Of a stretch of 64,000 nucleotides of DNA, positions 37,060 to 47,608 are shown one piece after another. Within the stretch, counting starts at the first letter, position 1. Each line of letters opens with the position of its first letter. Made by a program: the position numbers and the translations under genes. A model generated the notes under the pieces. That model did no database searches. It was not told where the DNA came from and was given only the letters and a program-made list of their open reading frames with translations. Origin of the DNA: Staphylococcus pragensis (GTDB taxonomy: Bacteria; Bacillota; Bacilli; Staphylococcales; Staphylococcaceae); NCBI RefSeq assembly GCF_004785665.1, contig NZ_SRPJ01000001.1:806001-870000 (forward strand), given 5' to 3'.

Positions 37060-38373
37060 TTAATAGATATTAGTGTTATCTACGGAATAATTCTCAATGC
37101 GTTGTTTAACTTGAGACATAAAACGACCTGTTTGTACGCCATCAAGAATTCGATGGTCAATAGAGATACATAAATTCACCATGCTTCTAATCGCTATCAT
37201 ATCATCAATAACGACTGGTCGTTTTACAATTGATTCTACTTGTAAGATAGCTGCTTGAGGATGATTAATAATACCCATTGATGACACAGAGCCGAATGTT
37301 CCAGTATTATTAACTGTAAATGTACCGCCTGACATGTCTTCTTGAGTTAATTTACCATTGCGTGCTTTAAGCGCTAATTCATTAACTTCTCTTGCAATAC
37401 CTTTTATAGATTTTTCATCTGCATTTTTAATGACAGGAACGTATAACTTATCTTCATCAGCTACCGCAATAGAAATATTGATATCTTTATGCAATACAAT
37501 CTCGTTGCCATCCCAACTACTATTTAAGAGTGGATTAGCTTTAAGCGCTTCAGCTACTGCTTTTACGAAGAAAGCAAAATATGTTAAGTTATATCCTTCA
37601 TTTTCTTTAAAACTATTTTTGTGATAATTTCTCGTTTTTACTAGATTAGTAGCATCTACTTCAACCATCATCCAACCATGTGGAATTTCAGTAACACTTG
37701 TAACCATATTTTGTGCAATCGCTTTACGTACACCTTTTACTGGAATTACCTGGTCATGTAGATTTGATGATTGTGAGGTAACTGGGATATTTTGAGTTTT
37801 TACTTCATCTTTAGGCGTAGATGACTGTGTTTGTTGAGAAGCATTGTTTTGGCCTGATTTAATATAAGCTTCAATATCCTTTTTAGTAACCCTATTTTCA
37901 AAGCCAGTACCAGGAACTAATGATAAATCTATGTTATTTTCTGAAGCAATTTTAAATACTACTGGAGAAAAACGACCATTATTTTTTGGTGTAGATGATT
38001 GAGACTGAGATTGTAACGATTGTTGAGACATATTTGTGTTATTGTACTGATCGCTAATTTCATTATTGATAGAAAGTTGATCATCACCACTTAAATTCAT
38101 ATTAAGTTGTTGGTCTTCATTATCATTTGATTCTGATTCATTTGCACTTTCAATTTTGCAAATAACATGATTAATCTCAACTGTTTCACCTTCATTGACA
38201 CATAGCTCGGTAATGATACCTGAACTAGTCGAAGGTACTTCTGCAGTTACTTTATCAGTGACTACTTCACATAGTGGCTCATATTCATCAACATGGTCTC
38301 CTACAGAAACTAACCATTGTTCAATCGTACCTTCGTGTACACTTTCCCCTAATTTTGGCATTTTAATATCCAT
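37060..38373 (-). CDS. bkdB: Branched-chain 2-oxoacid dehydrogenase E2 (lipoamide acyltransferase)
   Basis: Core acyltransferase of the branched-chain 2-oxoacid dehydrogenase complex, 437 aa. An N-terminal lipoyl domain has the modified lysine at Lys41 (VTDKVTAE), then a Ser/Gln/Asn-rich linker, a peripheral-subunit-binding domain (about 134-171, RFSPVVFKIASENNIDL) and a C-terminal catalytic domain with DHRILDG (His407, Asp411). It is last in the E3-E1alpha-E1beta-E2 operon, 12 bp after E1beta. The complex makes branched acyl-CoA primers for membrane fatty acids. Confidence 0.94.
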   Translation of the reverse strand: MDIKMPKLGESVHEGTIEQWLVSVGDHVDEYEPLCEVVTDKVTAEVPSTSSGIITELCVNEGETVEINHVICKIESANESESNDNEDQQLNMNLSGDDQLSINNEISDQYNNTNMSQQSLQSQSQSSTPKNNGRFSPVVFKIASENNIDLSLVPGTGFENRVTKKDIEAYIKSGQNNASQQTQSSTPKDEVKTQNIPVTSQSSNLHDQVIPVKGVRKAIAQNMVTSVTEIPHGWMMVEVDATNLVKTRNYHKNSFKENEGYNLTYFAFFVKAVAEALKANPLLNSSWDGNEIVLHKDINISIAVADEDKLYVPVIKNADEKSIKGIAREVNELALKARNGKLTQEDMSGGTFTVNNTGTFGSVSSMGIINHPQAAILQVESIVKRPVVIDDMIAIRSMVNLCISIDHRILDGVQTGRFMSQVKQRIENYSVDNTNIY

Positions 38374-38385
38374 AATATTGCCTCC

Positions 38386-39369
38386 TTAAAATTGTGCAAG
38401 TTTGCGCATTTTATCTAAGATTTTGTCAGGGTTCATCATTACTTCATTTTCAAGATTAGGTGAAAAAGGCATTGAAGGCACGTCAGGTCCAGCAAGACGC
38501 ATAATTGGCGCATCTAGATCAAATAAACAGTTTTCAGCAATAATAGCTGCAACTTCTGACATAATGCTACCTTCAAGATTATCCTCTGTAACAAGTAAAA
38601 TTTTGCCATTATTTTTAGCTCTTTCAATAATTGTTTGTTTGTCTAAAGGATAAACGGTACGTAAATCTACAACTTCTACACTAATACCATCTGCAGCTAA
38701 AATATCCGCAGCTTGAAGACAGTAGTTGACGCATAAGCCATATGTAAACACAGTAATATCTTCACCTTCACGTTTAACATCTGCTTTTCCTAATGGAACA
38801 GTATAATATTCTTCTGGTACTTTCTCTTTTAGGAAGCGATATGCTTTCTTATGTTCAAAGAATAACACTGGATCATTTGATTCAATAGATGATAATAGTA
38901 ATCCTTTTGCATCATATGGTGAAGATGGAATAACAATTGTTAATCCAGGTGTAGAGGCAAAAATACTTTCTACACTTTGTGAATGATATAAACCACCATG
39001 GACGCCACCGCCGAATGGTGCTCTTATCGTTAGAGGACATTGCCAATCATTATTTGAACGATATCGCATTTTAGCAGCTTCACTAATGATTTGGTTCACT
39101 GCAGGTAGAATAAAATCAGCAAATTGAATCTCTGCGATTGGACGTTTTCCTAACATTGCAGCTCCTATAGCAGTACCAATGATGTTTGATTCAGCTAACG
39201 GTGTATCTATGACGCGTTCGACGCCATATTTCTCTTGTAAACCACGAGTTGCGCCAAATACGCCACCTTTACGTCCTACATCTTCGCCTAGAATGAAGAC
39301 ATTTTTGTCTTGTTCCATTGCTAAATCTTGTGCCTGTTGAATGGCTTCTATATAGCTCATTTTAGTCAT
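38386..39369 (-). CDS. bkdAB: Branched-chain 2-oxoacid dehydrogenase E1 beta subunit
   Basis: A 327-aa transketolase-like subunit that forms the alpha2-beta2 E1 decarboxylase. The family features include GEDVGRKGGVFGATRGL near residues 28-44, EIQFADFILPAVNQI and APFGGGVHGG. The start ATG has GGAGGT at 8 nt. It overlaps the E1alpha gene by 8 bp. The pyruvate dehydrogenase beta subunit is a close paralogue; the operon with a dedicated E3 supports the branched-chain enzyme. Confidence 0.92.
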   Translation of the reverse strand: MTKMSYIEAIQQAQDLAMEQDKNVFILGEDVGRKGGVFGATRGLQEKYGVERVIDTPLAESNIIGTAIGAAMLGKRPIAEIQFADFILPAVNQIISEAAKMRYRSNNDWQCPLTIRAPFGGGVHGGLYHSQSVESIFASTPGLTIVIPSSPYDAKGLLLSSIESNDPVLFFEHKKAYRFLKEKVPEEYYTVPLGKADVKREGEDITVFTYGLCVNYCLQAADILAADGISVEVVDLRTVYPLDKQTIIERAKNNGKILLVTEDNLEGSIMSEVAAIIAENCLFDLDAPIMRLAGPDVPSMPFSPNLENEVMMNPDKILDKMRKLAQF

Positions 39370-40363
39370 TAGTTATACCTCCTTCAGGGTCATATACAAA
39401 TTGATACGCTTCGTTTACTGAAGGATAAGGTGCTTGCTCCGCATCTTTAGTCGCCTTATTTACGATCGCTTTATGCTCTTCTTCAACTTCACTCAACCAT
39501 TCTTCATCAATAATGCCTTGTTCTAGTAAATAGTCTTTAAATTTTAAATTGCAATCTAATGTTTTTAGAGATTCACGTTCTTCTTTAGTACGGTATGTAT
39601 CGTCATCATCTGAAGAATGAGGTGTCATACGACTAGTAACGGCTTCAATTAGCGTTGCTCCTTCTCCATTTAGAGCTCTTTCTCTAGCATCTTTCATTGC
39701 TTTATACATAGCAATCGGATCATTGCCATCAACGGTTTCACCATAAATGCCATAACCAGTAGCTCTATCAGATAAGTTTTCTGCAGCATATTGTAAAGAA
39801 TCTGGTACAGAAATTGCATATTTATTATTTATAATGACACAAACAAATGGTAATTTATGAACACCTGCGAAGTTTAGACCTTCATGGAAATCACCTTGGT
39901 TTGAACTACCTTCACCTACAGTTGCTGTAGCTATATTTGCTTTTCCATCCATTTTTAAAGCTAAAGCAGCTCCTACTGAATGTGGGATTTGCGTTGCTAC
40001 CGGAGAACTTTGAGATAATATACCTTTTTCACGGTGACTAAAATGTGACGGCATTTGTTTACCACCAGAATTAATATCATCTTTTTTACCAAATGAAGCT
40101 AGCAATGTATCATAAGGTGTAATACCCATATAAGTGACAAATGCTAAATCTCTATAGTATGGTGACGAGATATCTCCTTCTTGCATGGCATAAGCCATAC
40201 CAATTTGCGTTGCTTCTTGACCTTGCCCACTTACAACAAAAGGTATTTTACCTGCACGGTTAAGCAACCATAATCTTTCGTCTACTTTTCTTCCTAAATC
40301 CATCCATTTATAAATTTGTTTGAGGTCTTCTTCTGTAAGGCCGACAGATTTATAATCAATCAT
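39362..40363 (-). CDS. bkdAA: Branched-chain 2-oxoacid dehydrogenase E1 alpha subunit
   Basis: Thiamine-diphosphate-binding subunit, 333 aa. The TPP motif begins VGEGSSNQGDFHEGLNFAG and ends with INN (about residues 148-180). Two serines in the phosphorylation-loop region (TPHSSDDDD) are present, although regulation by phosphorylation is a mitochondrial trait. It catalyses decarboxylation of 2-oxoacids from Val, Leu and Ile. It lies 17 bp after the E3 gene. Confidence 0.93.
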   Translation of the reverse strand: MIDYKSVGLTEEDLKQIYKWMDLGRKVDERLWLLNRAGKIPFVVSGQGQEATQIGMAYAMQEGDISSPYYRDLAFVTYMGITPYDTLLASFGKKDDINSGGKQMPSHFSHREKGILSQSSPVATQIPHSVGAALALKMDGKANIATATVGEGSSNQGDFHEGLNFAGVHKLPFVCVIINNKYAISVPDSLQYAAENLSDRATGYGIYGETVDGNDPIAMYKAMKDARERALNGEGATLIEAVTSRMTPHSSDDDDTYRTKEERESLKTLDCNLKFKDYLLEQGIIDEEWLSEVEEEHKAIVNKATKDAEQAPYPSVNEAYQFVYDPEGGITND

Positions 40364-40380
40364 CCTATATTTCCTCCCTG

Positions 40381-41805
40381 TTAAACATGAATTGCTCTAT
40401 TTTCTATTTTTAATCCTAATTCCATTAATACTTCAGATATGGAAGGATGCACATGTGTGGTTAGACCTAATTCTAATGCAGAACCGTTCATAAACTGTAA
40501 TAGCGCTACTTCGTTTATTAATTCAGAAGCATGTGGTCCTATCATACTTAAACCGATAATTTCCTCACTATCTTGATTAATGACAACCTCACAAAATCCT
40601 CGTTGCTTTGCATCTTCCTCGATAACTGCTTTTCCTATTGCGTTAAATGGTGCTTTATATGTACGTGTATTGATTCCTTGAGATTTTGCCATTTCATTAT
40701 TTAACCCAATGGATGCAATTTCAGGATATGTATATACACATTTAGGCATTAAATCATAATCTAACGGTATTGGTGATGAACTGAACATATGTTCAACTGC
40801 AACCACACCTTCTTTTGATGCGACATGTGCAAGCTGTAATTTTCCGATACAATCACCAGCAGCATAGATATGTGCATCTTCTGTTTGTTGAAAATGATTA
40901 ACCTTGATATAACCAGCATCATCAGTTTTTATTTTTGTATTATTTAAGCCAATGTCAAACGTATTGGGCATACGTCCTATAGCTATTAATACTTTTTCAG
41001 CTTCAACTAATTGGTCATTATTCACTGTTATGGATACGTTGTCTTCACTCTTCAAAATTGAAGATTCATCTAATTGACAATTCTCAAAAAAAGTTACGCC
41101 TCTTTGCTCTAAACTATCTTTAAGAAATTTTGCGATTTGACTACTTTCCGTCGGCAATATGCGTTCATTTGCTTCAATTACAGAAACTTTTACGCCTAAA
41201 TCAATTAAAAGTGAAGCAAATTCAAGACCAATTACGCCTCCGCCAATAATCGCTATACTATGAGGTAATTTTGTCATCTCTAATAATTCATTGCTAGAAA
41301 TAACATATTCTTTATCAAAGTCTAAGAATGGCAATGGTTTAGGGCTTGTTCCAGTAGCAATTAACACATATTGATTTGGTAATAAATCAGACGCTCCATC
41401 ACTGTATTCCACTGATATTGTACCACTTTGTGGAGAAAAGATTGAAGTGCCCATTATGCGTCCAGTACCATTGTATACATCAATATGATTTCTTTGCATT
41501 AATGCATTTACACCTTTATACATTTGTTCAACAATCTCAGTTTTTCTTGACATCATTGTTGAAAAATCAATCGTAAAGTCGCCCACGTTGACACCAAAGC
41601 TTGAAGCTTCTTTAACTGTGCGTGTCACTTCGGCCGATTTTAATAATGCTTTAGTTGGGATACAACCTTTGTGTAAACATGTTCCACCTAGCAAAGATTG
41701 TTCAACGATAGCTACTGTTTTGTCTAATTGTGAGGCACGAATTGCTGCTACATAACCTGCAGTTCCTCCGCCTAACACGACAAGATCATATTGTTTTTCA
41801 GACAT
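40381..41805 (-). CDS. lpdV: Dihydrolipoamide dehydrogenase (E3) of the Bkd complex
   Basis: A 474-aa FAD flavoprotein that reoxidises the lipoyl arm with NAD+. FAD motif VLGGGTAGYVAA (10-21), redox cysteines Cys43 and Cys48 in GGTCLHKGCIPTK, NAD motif IGGGVIGLEFAS, and the C-terminal His-Glu pair in HVHPSISE. It is first gene in the bkd operon. Another lpd paralogue is expected with the pdh operon elsewhere, so the V (valine) assignment rests on context. Confidence 0.92.
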   Translation of the reverse strand: MSEKQYDLVVLGGGTAGYVAAIRASQLDKTVAIVEQSLLGGTCLHKGCIPTKALLKSAEVTRTVKEASSFGVNVGDFTIDFSTMMSRKTEIVEQMYKGVNALMQRNHIDVYNGTGRIMGTSIFSPQSGTISVEYSDGASDLLPNQYVLIATGTSPKPLPFLDFDKEYVISSNELLEMTKLPHSIAIIGGGVIGLEFASLLIDLGVKVSVIEANERILPTESSQIAKFLKDSLEQRGVTFFENCQLDESSILKSEDNVSITVNNDQLVEAEKVLIAIGRMPNTFDIGLNNTKIKTDDAGYIKVNHFQQTEDAHIYAAGDCIGKLQLAHVASKEGVVAVEHMFSSSPIPLDYDLMPKCVYTYPEIASIGLNNEMAKSQGINTRTYKAPFNAIGKAVIEEDAKQRGFCEVVINQDSEEIIGLSMIGPHASELINEVALLQFMNGSALELGLTTHVHPSISEVLMELGLKIENRAIHV

Positions 41806-41915
41806 GTTCTTACTCCTAACTTGTCTAAACTTAGATAGAGAGCGTGAAACAATTCAGTTCACACCCTCTTGTAAGTCAAAATTATTTATACTTAGTTATT
41901 TTACATCAAATTGAT

Positions 41916-41930
41916 AAATTCTGAAAATAA
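41916..41930 (-). promoter_or_regulatory. Weak CodY-box-like element upstream of the bkd operon
   Basis: AAATTCTGAAAATAA resembles the CodY motif AATTTTCWGAAAATT with about four mismatches. It lies in the 144-bp gap before lpdV, where CodY control of branched-chain metabolism would make sense. AT-richness lowers its value. Confidence 0.25.
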
Positions 41931-41949
41931 TTCTCACTACTCTCAACAA

Positions 41950-43626
41950 CTATTTTCTACGATTTTGTTCAATCATTTCCTTAGCATTTTCACGCGTTAA
42001 ATCAGTTACGCTTGCACCTGAAATCATTCTAGCGATTTCGTCTATTTTATCGCCATCTTCGAGTTCTTTCACTTGGGTAGTTGTACGATCTTCATTAGAC
42101 GCTTTACTAATTAACAAATGATGGTCACTCATAGAGGCAACTTGAGGTAAATGTGAGATACAAATAACTTGAATATATTGGGCTATATCACGCATTTTTT
42201 CAGCCATTTTTTGGGCTGCTTGGCCTGATACTCCAGAATCAACCTCATCAAATAAAATTGCAGTTTGACCTCTTGATTGAACAAAGATACTTTTTAGAGC
42301 TAACATAATACGCGACAGTTCGCCACCTGATGCTATTTTGTTTAGACTCTTGAGTGGTTCACCTTTATTTGGACTAATTAAGAATTCTACAAATTCTATA
42401 CCTTCTAAGGTTGGTTTATCTAAAGGTTGGAAAGATATTTCTAAATTTGCATCTTTCATTTGCAGATTTTGAATTTCTTTGACAATGTGATCTCTTAATT
42501 CACGTGCAACTTTCCGACGTTCTTTAGAAAGTGCTTTACCAACGTTAAGTACTTCTTTATAAAGTTGAGAAATTTCTTCTTTTAGCTGAGAAGTACTTTC
42601 CTCATAATTTTCAATTTTAGAAATTTCACTTTCAAGTTTATCTTGATAAGTGATTAATTCACTAATATCCTTTCCATATTTACGTTTAAGGTTATTTAGT
42701 AAATTCATTCTAGATTCAAGTTCATTTAAAACTTGCTCATCGAATTCTGTATTCGACATTTCATCATAAAGCTCATGCTTAGCATCTTCTAAAGTATAGT
42801 AGAATTGATCGACATCTTCTTTCAATTTATTGTATTTATTTGGAAGGATATCGTTAATAGCCTGTAAGTGATTACTAAATTCATATAGCCTATCAGTAAT
42901 AGCATGTTCATCAGTTAAAGCGACATAAGCATTGTTTAATGCCAAACTTAATTTTTCAGAGTTTTGAATTCGACGTATGTCAGCTTCAAGTTGTTCCGTT
43001 TCGCCTTCTTTTAAAGAAGCCTCTTTTAATTCTTCAAATTGAAATTTCATCAAATCTAAACGTTGTAATAAAGCTTGGTCTGCCGATTCAAGTTTTTCTA
43101 ATTCTTTCGTTTTATTTTTATATTCATTAAAGAGATTATGATATTTTTCTTTAATATCTAAATATTTGTCTTCAGCATAGTCATCCAATAATTGCAGATG
43201 ATATTTTTGTTTTAATAATACTTGCGTTTCATGTTGCCCATGTATATCTAAAAGCTCTTGCATTACTTTACGCAAGTCTTGAAGGGTAACAGTTTGATTG
43301 TTGATTTTACATATACTTTTCCCCGAACTAAAAATTTCTCTCTTAACTAGTAGAAAGTCTTCATCAATGTCGATATCTAAGCTTTTAAGAACGGATATAG
43401 CATCTTTACTATTATCGATATCAAATATACCTTCAATAATCGCTTTCTTCTCTCCATGCCTTACATAGTCTGATGAAGCACGCATACCAATCAATTGTCC
43501 GATTGCATCAATAATAATTGATTTACCAGAACCAGTCTCCCCACTTAATACAGTTAAACCGTCTGAAAATTGGATTTCTAGTTCATCAATGATGGCAAAT
43601 TGTTTTATTGATAAGGTTTGTAACAT
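41950..43626 (-). CDS. recN: DNA repair protein RecN
   Basis: SMC-like ATPase that gathers broken DNA ends, 558 aa. Walker A GETGSGKSIIIDAI is at residues 29-42; two long coiled-coil arms flank the centre; the signature ASGGELSRIMLALK and Walker B AILFDEVDSGVSG are near the C-terminus. It lies 15 bp after argR, the conserved argR-recN order. Confidence 0.97.
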   Translation of the reverse strand: MLQTLSIKQFAIIDELEIQFSDGLTVLSGETGSGKSIIIDAIGQLIGMRASSDYVRHGEKKAIIEGIFDIDNSKDAISVLKSLDIDIDEDFLLVKREIFSSGKSICKINNQTVTLQDLRKVMQELLDIHGQHETQVLLKQKYHLQLLDDYAEDKYLDIKEKYHNLFNEYKNKTKELEKLESADQALLQRLDLMKFQFEELKEASLKEGETEQLEADIRRIQNSEKLSLALNNAYVALTDEHAITDRLYEFSNHLQAINDILPNKYNKLKEDVDQFYYTLEDAKHELYDEMSNTEFDEQVLNELESRMNLLNNLKRKYGKDISELITYQDKLESEISKIENYEESTSQLKEEISQLYKEVLNVGKALSKERRKVARELRDHIVKEIQNLQMKDANLEISFQPLDKPTLEGIEFVEFLISPNKGEPLKSLNKIASGGELSRIMLALKSIFVQSRGQTAILFDEVDSGVSGQAAQKMAEKMRDIAQYIQVICISHLPQVASMSDHHLLISKASNEDRTTTQVKELEDGDKIDEIARMISGASVTDLTRENAKEMIEQNRRK

Positions 43627-43641
43627 GAATTCATCGCATCC

Positions 43642-44094
43642 TTATAATAAATTAAAAATTCTAGTTTTAATTGTATTACTTGCTTCTTCATCTTTACAAA
43701 TTAAAAGACAAGTATCATCACCACAAATTGTTCCTAATACTTCATCCCAATCAATTTGGTCAAGAATAGCACCGATAGATTGAGCATTTCCAGGAAGTGT
43801 TTTGAGAACAAGTAAGTTTCCTGTACCTTCAATATTAACAAATGAATCCATTAAATAACGGCCCAGTTTTTCAAGTGGGTGATATTTACGATCATTCGGT
43901 AAACTATAAACATATTGACCTGAAGGTGTAGGTACTTTAATTAGTTGTAGTTCTTTTATATCTCGTGAAACGGTTGCTTGTGTAACATTTAAATCATATT
44001 CATTAAGACGTTTAACTAGTTCATCTTGTGTTTCAATCTGTTCACTTGAGATAATTTCTCGGATTTTTATATGTCTCACTGATTTTTTAGCCAT
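43642..44094 (-). CDS. argR: Arginine repressor ArgR/AhrC
   Basis: Hexameric arginine-dependent regulator, 150 aa. The N-terminal winged helix includes [20 protein letters not shown] and [14 protein letters not shown]; the C-terminal arginine-binding domain has [17 protein letters not shown] 44094 follows AGGAGTG; a longer start to 44139 is not needed. In Gram-positives it both represses arginine synthesis and activates catabolism. Confidence 0.95.
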   Translation of the reverse strand: MAKKSVRHIKIREIISSEQIETQDELVKRLNEYDLNVTQATVSRDIKELQLIKVPTPSGQYVYSLPNDRKYHPLEKLGRYLMDSFVNIEGTGNLLVLKTLPGNAQSIGAILDQIDWDEVLGTICGDDTCLLICKDEEASNTIKTRIFNLL

Positions 44095-44253
44095 TGTGAA
44101 CACTCCTAGTTTCGAATATTTATACAATGATTTTAACATAACCCCTTTGGAACTACTACTAAAGTTAACTACTTAGAAAGGTTGTCATATCAGATATTTA
44201 AGGTTAAATTTTAAAATGATATGTAGTCAAAAGAATTTATTTATTACATCTAA

Positions 44254-44271
44254 ATGTATAAATTTATACAT
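44254..44271. promoter_or_regulatory. Perfect 18-bp palindrome between argR and ispA
   Basis: ATGTATAAATTTATACAT is perfectly symmetric. It resembles an ARG box, but the TG...CA half-sites are 2 bp farther apart than in the consensus, so it is only a candidate operator. The rest of 44095-44324 is AT-rich without a gene. Confidence 0.35.
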
Positions 44272-44324
44272 ATTAAAACAATATTAACTTTAATCTGGAG
44301 TAAATCTATCTTTTTAAATTTAAA

Positions 44325-44355
44325 AATCCTTCTAAGTATAATACTCAGAAGGATT
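44325..44355 (-). terminator. Intrinsic terminator of the accB-ispA cluster end
   Basis: The stem AATCCTTCTaAGTAT / ATACTcAGAAGGATT (15 bp, one mismatch) has a T-tract on the minus strand, 23 bp past the ispA stop. Confidence 0.85.
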
Positions 44356-44378
44356 AATTTAAAATAATATTTTGTTAT

Positions 44379-45260
44379 TTAGTGATCTCTATTATAAAAT
44401 AATTCAACTATGTCTAATAAAGGTGTAACATCATAATGAGTGTTAAGTGGATTTAGCGCTTCAATCGCTGCATTTCTGTGCCATTCTAATTTTTCTTCGG
44501 CGCCCTTTTTTCCTAGTAAAGAAACATAAGTACTTTTATGATTTTCTAAATCACTACCCACTTTCTTGCCTAGCTTTTGTTCGTCTCCATAGATATCTAA
44601 TAAGTCATCTTTAATTTGGAACATTAAACCTAAATTATCACTGAATTTTTCTAAGGCTTTTGAAATATTCTCATCCACCTCAGCAATATCAGCCGCGCTT
44701 AAAATAGCAAACTGTAATAATGCCCCTGTTTTGGCTCTGTGAATTTGCTCTAATGTAGTTAAATCTACTGAACTATCTTCACTATCCATGTCTAATGTTT
44801 GACCACCAACCATTCCTAAATGACCACTATCGTGAGCTAAACGAGAAATCACTTTTACTTTTACCTCAGGTTTAAGTAATTGATCATTTGCTACGACTTC
44901 AAATGCTTTAGTTAGTAATGCATCACCAGCAAGTATAGCTTTCCAATCACCATATACCTTATGATTTGTAAGTTTACCTCGTCTGTAATCATCATTATCC
45001 ATGGCAGGTAAGTCATCATGAACAAGCGAATAAGTATGAATCATTTCAAGGGCTAATGCTGTTTGAAGCCCTTTATTATAGTCTTCGTTTAAAACATTGA
45101 GCGTTAATAATACTAGTAATGGTCGAATTCGTTTGCCACCAGCATTTAGAGAATAACGCATACTTTCTTCTAAATTAGTATTAAGTGATGAATCTCCAAC
45201 TGTTTCATTAAGTAATGTATTAATTTGTTCAATTAATTCATTTGTTGATAATTTACTCAT
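44379..45260 (-). CDS. ispA: Farnesyl diphosphate synthase (geranyltranstransferase)
   Basis: Adds isopentenyl units to make farnesyl diphosphate, the precursor for undecaprenyl and heptaprenyl chains. It is 293 aa. GGKRIRP at 41-47, the first Asp-rich motif DDLPAMD at 82-88 and the second, IKDDLLD, near 219-225. ATG 45260 has GAGGGTG upstream and overlaps xseB by 8 bp, so the pair is coupled. HepS/HepT at the start of the window use its product. Confidence 0.95.
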   Translation of the reverse strand: MSKLSTNELIEQINTLLNETVGDSSLNTNLEESMRYSLNAGGKRIRPLLVLLTLNVLNEDYNKGLQTALALEMIHTYSLVHDDLPAMDNDDYRRGKLTNHKVYGDWKAILAGDALLTKAFEVVANDQLLKPEVKVKVISRLAHDSGHLGMVGGQTLDMDSEDSSVDLTTLEQIHRAKTGALLQFAILSAADIAEVDENISKALEKFSDNLGLMFQIKDDLLDIYGDEQKLGKKVGSDLENHKSTYVSLLGKKGAEEKLEWHRNAAIEALNPLNTHYDVTPLLDIVELFYNRDH

Positions 45261-45468
45261 TATCGGCACCCTCTGTTTCATCTTTGATTAATTGATTCAC
45301 TTTAGTTTCAGCATCTTTTAAAGTCGTTTCGCAAGCAGCAGATAATTTCATTCCACGTTGGTATAGGTTTAATGATTCTTCTAATGATACTGTTTCATTA
45401 TCTAATTTTTGAACGATATTTTCTAACTCTTGCATCATTTCTTCAAAACTTTGTTGTTCTTTACTCAT
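45253..45468 (-). CDS. xseB: Exodeoxyribonuclease VII small subunit
   Basis: A 71-aa helical subunit; [20 protein letters not shown] and [16 protein letters not shown] are the family repeats. Six or more copies coat the XseA core. ATG 45468 follows TAGGTG and overlaps xseA by 8 bp; an upstream frame to 45510 lies inside xseA and is not needed. Confidence 0.95.
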   Translation of the reverse strand: MSKEQQSFEEMMQELENIVQKLDNETVSLEESLNLYQRGMKLSAACETTLKDAETKVNQLIKDETEGADNE

Positions 45469-46798
45469 CTTTACACCTAACTTTCTTAACAGTAGCATTA
45501 ACGCTACCATCTTTCATAGATAATGTAATCTCGTCATTTTCTTTTAAATCATGTGTACTTGTTATGACTTTATCATTTTTATTAACGATTGTATAACCTC
45601 TTAACATGATGTTTGTAGGACTTAAATTATTAAGTTGTTCTATTTTATTTTGTAATTTAACTCTACTATTTTCAATGGTTTGATTGGTTACATTGATTAA
45701 ACGATGACGATGACTAGAAACAGTCTTTTGATTTTGTAAAATAGTTCGATTGAAATTTTTTAAATTAAAATGGTTTTGCAATAATTTAACGTTATTTTTC
45801 TTACTTTCAATACTTAATAAAAGTTTTTGTTTTAATTGTTTCTCTAAATCATCTCTTCGTTGAATTTGTTGGTCATATAATAATGAGGGTTGCTTAAATT
45901 TGTAATATGACGCTAAATAATCTAAATGTTTATGTTGCTTTTCAACGTACTGCTTAATAAATTTTGTTAGTGAGAATTGATACTGCTTAATTTGTTGCAA
46001 TAACTCATATTGATCTGGTGTAGCAATTACTGCCGCTTGAGTAGGTGTAGCAGCTCTGACATCGGCTACAAAGTCACTCAACGTAAAATCAGTCTCATGG
46101 CCAACTGCTGATATGATAGGTGTTTGACAATTGAAAATAGCTCTAACAACATCTTCTTCATTAAAATTCCATAAATCTTCTATAGAACCCCCGCCACGGC
46201 CCAAAATAATAGTATCCACATTCAAACTATCTGCATATTGGATTTTTTCAATAATATCATTTTTAGCTTGGGCCCCTTGTACTAGTGTGCTAATCGAGAT
46301 TTTCTCTACTAAAGGGTAACGACTATTAATCGTGGAATGAATATCACGAATTGCTGCACCTGTACTTGCAGTTAAAATTGCTATTTTTTTAGGGTACTTA
46401 GGTATGGCTTTTTTATATTCTTTATTGAAAAAGCCTTCTTTAGCTAACTTTTGCTTAAGTTCTTCTAGCTTTTGGTAGAGATTACCAATACCATCAAGTT
46501 CCATTTTATTAACGTAAATTTGATAATTACCTCGACGTTCATATACTGAAACTCTAGCTTCTAGTAATACTTCATCGCCTTCTTTTGGATCAAATGTAAG
46601 TTGTGAAGCATTTCCTTTGAACATCATTGCACTAATAACACTATCTTTATCTTTTACATTAAAATACAAATGGCCACTTGAGTGTTTTTTAAAATTTGAT
46701 AATTCACCTTTAAGAAATACAGATTGTAAATGTGGATCTTGATCAAATTTATATTTAATATATTTAGTTAAAGTTGAAACACTTAGATATTCAGACAT
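45461..46798 (-). CDS. xseA: Exodeoxyribonuclease VII large subunit
   Basis: Catalytic subunit of a single-strand DNA exonuclease, 445 aa. An N-terminal OB-fold ([20 protein letters not shown]), the catalytic domain ([46 protein letters not shown] in pieces) and a long coiled-coil tail are visible. ATG 46798 gives the conserved [10 protein letters not shown] start; GTG/ATG codons 6-9 bp upstream overlap GAGTGAT. It is second after nusB. Confidence 0.95.
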   Translation of the reverse strand: MSEYLSVSTLTKYIKYKFDQDPHLQSVFLKGELSNFKKHSSGHLYFNVKDKDSVISAMMFKGNASQLTFDPKEGDEVLLEARVSVYERRGNYQIYVNKMELDGIGNLYQKLEELKQKLAKEGFFNKEYKKAIPKYPKKIAILTASTGAAIRDIHSTINSRYPLVEKISISTLVQGAQAKNDIIEKIQYADSLNVDTIILGRGGGSIEDLWNFNEEDVVRAIFNCQTPIISAVGHETDFTLSDFVADVRAATPTQAAVIATPDQYELLQQIKQYQFSLTKFIKQYVEKQHKHLDYLASYYKFKQPSLLYDQQIQRRDDLEKQLKQKLLLSIESKKNNVKLLQNHFNLKNFNRTILQNQKTVSSHRHRLINVTNQTIENSRVKLQNKIEQLNNLSPTNIMLRGYTIVNKNDKVITSTHDLKENDEITLSMKDGSVNATVKKVRCKDE

Positions 46799-46813
46799 AG
46801 ACATCACTCAATA

Positions 46814-47203
46814 CTATTTTTTTATATTGCTTAATACACCATTGATAAATTTATAATGATTATCATCACTAAATTGTTTAGTAAGTTCGACTGCTTCATT
46901 AATAATTACTTTTGAAGGGGTTTCACTATGAAGAAGTTCAAAAGTAGCCATTCGTAAAATAATACGGTCACTTTTCAATAAACGCTGGATTGACCAATCT
47001 TTGAGTTTAGGTTCGATTGTTTCATCAAGCACTGGCTCGTGATCTTTGACACCAGTAACTAACCAATGAATAAAATCAAAATCTAAATCAGGGTAATCAT
47101 CTTTAATGAAATTAATCGCCTCATTGATAGTCAAATCTGTATCTTTCATTTCTAATTGAAATAATGTTTGAAATGCTTGTTTTCTAGATTCTTTACGACT
47201 CAT
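46814..47203 (-). CDS. nusB: Transcription antitermination protein NusB
   Basis: RNA-binding antitermination factor for rRNA operons, 129 aa, all-helical. The typical [18 protein letters not shown] start and [20 protein letters not shown] segment are present. AAGGAG precedes the ATG. It is between yqhY and xseA, the usual Firmicute order. Confidence 0.96.
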   Translation of the reverse strand: MSRKESRKQAFQTLFQLEMKDTDLTINEAINFIKDDYPDLDFDFIHWLVTGVKDHEPVLDETIEPKLKDWSIQRLLKSDRIILRMATFELLHSETPSKVIINEAVELTKQFSDDNHYKFINGVLSNIKK

Positions 47204-47235
47204 AACAAACTCCTTATTTTAATATTTGTTCTAAT

Positions 47236-47595
47236 CTATTCAGCAGTAATATGCATGATATGAATGTTAATCTCTTTTGGTTCAATAGCAGTCATAGTTT
47301 TAATAGAATTGAAAATATTTGCTTGGATTTTACTTGCAAATTTAGAGATTTTAACGCCGTGTTTAATCGAACAGTATACGTCAATGTGAATACCATCATC
47401 TTTTGCTTCAATTTTTAAATTTTTACTTAAATTCTTTCTACTAATTTTTTCTAAGTTAGTGTTATTTAAGTCGGCGAAGTGTCCAGTTACACCTTCAATC
47501 TCAGATACTGCGATGCTCGCAATAACAGAGATAACTTCAGGCGCTATTTCAACTTTACCTAAATTAGAATTTGAATAATCTGCTACTTTTACCAT
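47236..47595 (-). CDS. yqhY: Asp23/Gls24-family protein YqhY
   Basis: A 119-aa cytosolic protein with the Asp23 pattern: GKVEIAPEVISVIASIAVSE, then IEVYCSIKHGVKI-like strand (here HIDVYCSIKHGVKI) and AIEPKEINIHI. It is encoded right after accB-accC, and in Bacillus and staphylococci this location has been linked to control of acetyl-CoA carboxylase or membrane lipid balance. The exact function is not settled. ATG 47595 has AGGAGGT upstream. Confidence 0.85.
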   Translation of the reverse strand: MVKVADYSNSNLGKVEIAPEVISVIASIAVSEIEGVTGHFADLNNTNLEKISRKNLSKNLKIEAKDDGIHIDVYCSIKHGVKISKFASKIQANIFNSIKTMTAIEPKEINIHIMHITAE

Positions 47596-47608
47596 TTGAT
47601 GTAACCTC

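Noticed and set aside
44254..44271. A true ARG box before argR
   Set aside because: Half-site spacing is 2 bp off the consensus, so it is kept only as an unassigned palindrome.
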